Assembly: GCF_026262505.1 (NCBI RefSeq)
Contig: NC_067204.1
Location: forward strand, 10,759,797-10,823,796
DNA from: Trichomonas vaginalis G3
Lineage: Eukaryota > Parabasalia > Trichomonadida > Trichomonadidae
Direction: 5' to 3'
DNA: 64,000 nt
In this document: positions 63,065 to 64,000 of the stretch, piece by piece
Layout of the letters: the number at the start of each line of letters is the position of its first letter
Numbering within the stretch: position 1 is the first letter of the stretch
Program-made: the position numbers and the translations under genes
The notes under the pieces: generated by a model
Told to the model about the DNA's origin: nothing
The model's database searches: none
What the model saw: only the letters and a program-made list of their open reading frames with translations

Positions 63065-63795
63065 TCCTGGATATTTTTGAATATATTTTTTTAATTAAAG
63101 TTCTCAAAAGTATTATCAAAAGTGATTTTTTAAAAATATCTCCAATTAATTAACTAATTAAAAGTATTATATTTTTAAAATTAAATGGTTTTTCAATTTT
63201 TTTGAAGGAATTGAGATACTTCCCACGACAATAAAATTGAGAGGTTTACATTATGACTGATCTTAGCATGCAACATATGTTCCTGAAAAACGTCGATATT
63301 TCTTGAATGCAAAATTTAATTTTAAAAAAACTAACAATTTCATAACTAAAGAAGAACTTTTTGTGGTCAAAATCCAAAAACAGATAGATTACCGAAAAAA
63401 ATAAACATAAAATATTTATATTTATTAAATACAATTATTTCGAAGATACTACTTGAATTTCATGTAACTCAAAAGTAATCTTCTTCTTGTAGGAGTAAAA
63501 CAAGTTACAAGTAATAAAAATTCAGAATTTTTATTGCTGGTTGTGCGTTTGCACTAGTATTTATTTGATAACTGTATGCCGTTCATTATGATAACAGCTA
63601 ATTTACCAGTCAACTATTGGGTAATGTCGATTTTTGATGAAATGCAATTCGTTTCTAAAAATTGGCAAGACGGATTTTTTTCATTTTCTACGTACTTATT
63701 ATATATTTGTATGTGATTCATCCCCATGATTTTCAAAGAGAAAGCGCGGTCTCAAAAATATTTCATAAATTTAATTTTTTATGGTAGAGATTTTC
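63065..63795. other. AT-rich spacer
   Basis: Nothing recognised. Confidence 0.5.
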
Positions 63796-64000
63796 CGAAT
63801 TTTAGTAATCTTGGCTGATCAAATGATGAGAAAATTGATAGGTTGCAAAAAATCAAAATATGTTCTTTTTTGCAAAGTTTAGTTCATGCAACAAACATTG
63901 CATTCTCTTAAGAGTATAAGTAATAAATTCGAATAGGGTTATAAGTGTTTTCGAATTTTAGTAATCTTGGCTGATCAAATGATGAGAAAATTGATAGGTT
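63796..64000. repeat. 156-bp direct repeat running off the right edge
   Basis: CGAATTTTAGTAATCTTGGC starts at 63796 and again at 63952; about 49 bp of the second copy is visible before the window ends. Probably the start of a tandem array. Confidence 0.75.

Noticed and set aside
62158-63434. Short Phe/Ile-rich minus-strand frames near the right edge
   Set aside because: Low-complexity AT-rich sequence without homology, start context or codon bias.

Overview
The window is about 70% A+T, intron-poor, and most likely from Trichomonas vaginalis or a close trichomonad. The evidence is two nested Polinton/Maverick elements, KilA-N genes, several Pmp-like beta-helix surface-protein genes, a pogo-type transposase, and an intronless host FANCM/Mph1 helicase. 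I see no rRNA, tRNA or CRISPR array. All calls rest on reading the sequence; no database was searched.

Layout. 1-2050 holds a decayed DDE_1 (pogo/CENP-B-like) transposase that runs off the left edge. It is followed by a 121-bp tandem array (2089-2667), a 124-bp hairpin-forming array (3015-3334) and a short GC-rich open frame (3423-3566). 3662-50915 is one large Polinton (here B) bounded by the 6-bp target duplication TAGGAG and by about 570-bp terminal inverted repeats (TIRs). A second Polinton (here A, 4246-28469, about 800-bp TIRs, 5-bp duplication ACTAA) has inserted just inside the left TIR of B. A in turn carries a 2.26-kb TTAA-flanked insertion in its polymerase. Both elements keep a virus-like set: protein-primed PolB, retroviral-type integrase, packaging ATPase, jelly-roll capsid candidates, and a long fibre protein with a bacteriophage-type tip. 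Both also carry broken genes, A more than B, so both are treated as fossils. Order of events: B inserted first, then A into B, then the TTAA element into A.

Inside B, 35935-43612 looks like a separate replication module. A primase-polymerase/SF3-helicase gene remnant is flanked by inverted iteron-like repeats (160-bp and 128-bp units rich in GTGAC words) and by a palindrome with two 1972-bp arms. Each arm contains four copies of a 250-bp unit made of four successive hairpins.

50922-64000 is host sequence: two related Pmp-like pseudogenes (the second split by a 1.4-kb TTAA element), the FANCM-like helicase at 57136-59508, another Pmp-like gene at 60320-61237, and long AT-rich spacers. Two further copies of the four-hairpin unit lie here (52167-52422 and 62740-63064), in the same cyclic hairpin order and the same 250-bp size as in Polinton B. 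This dispersed, covarying four-hairpin family is the most interesting unexplained object in the window.
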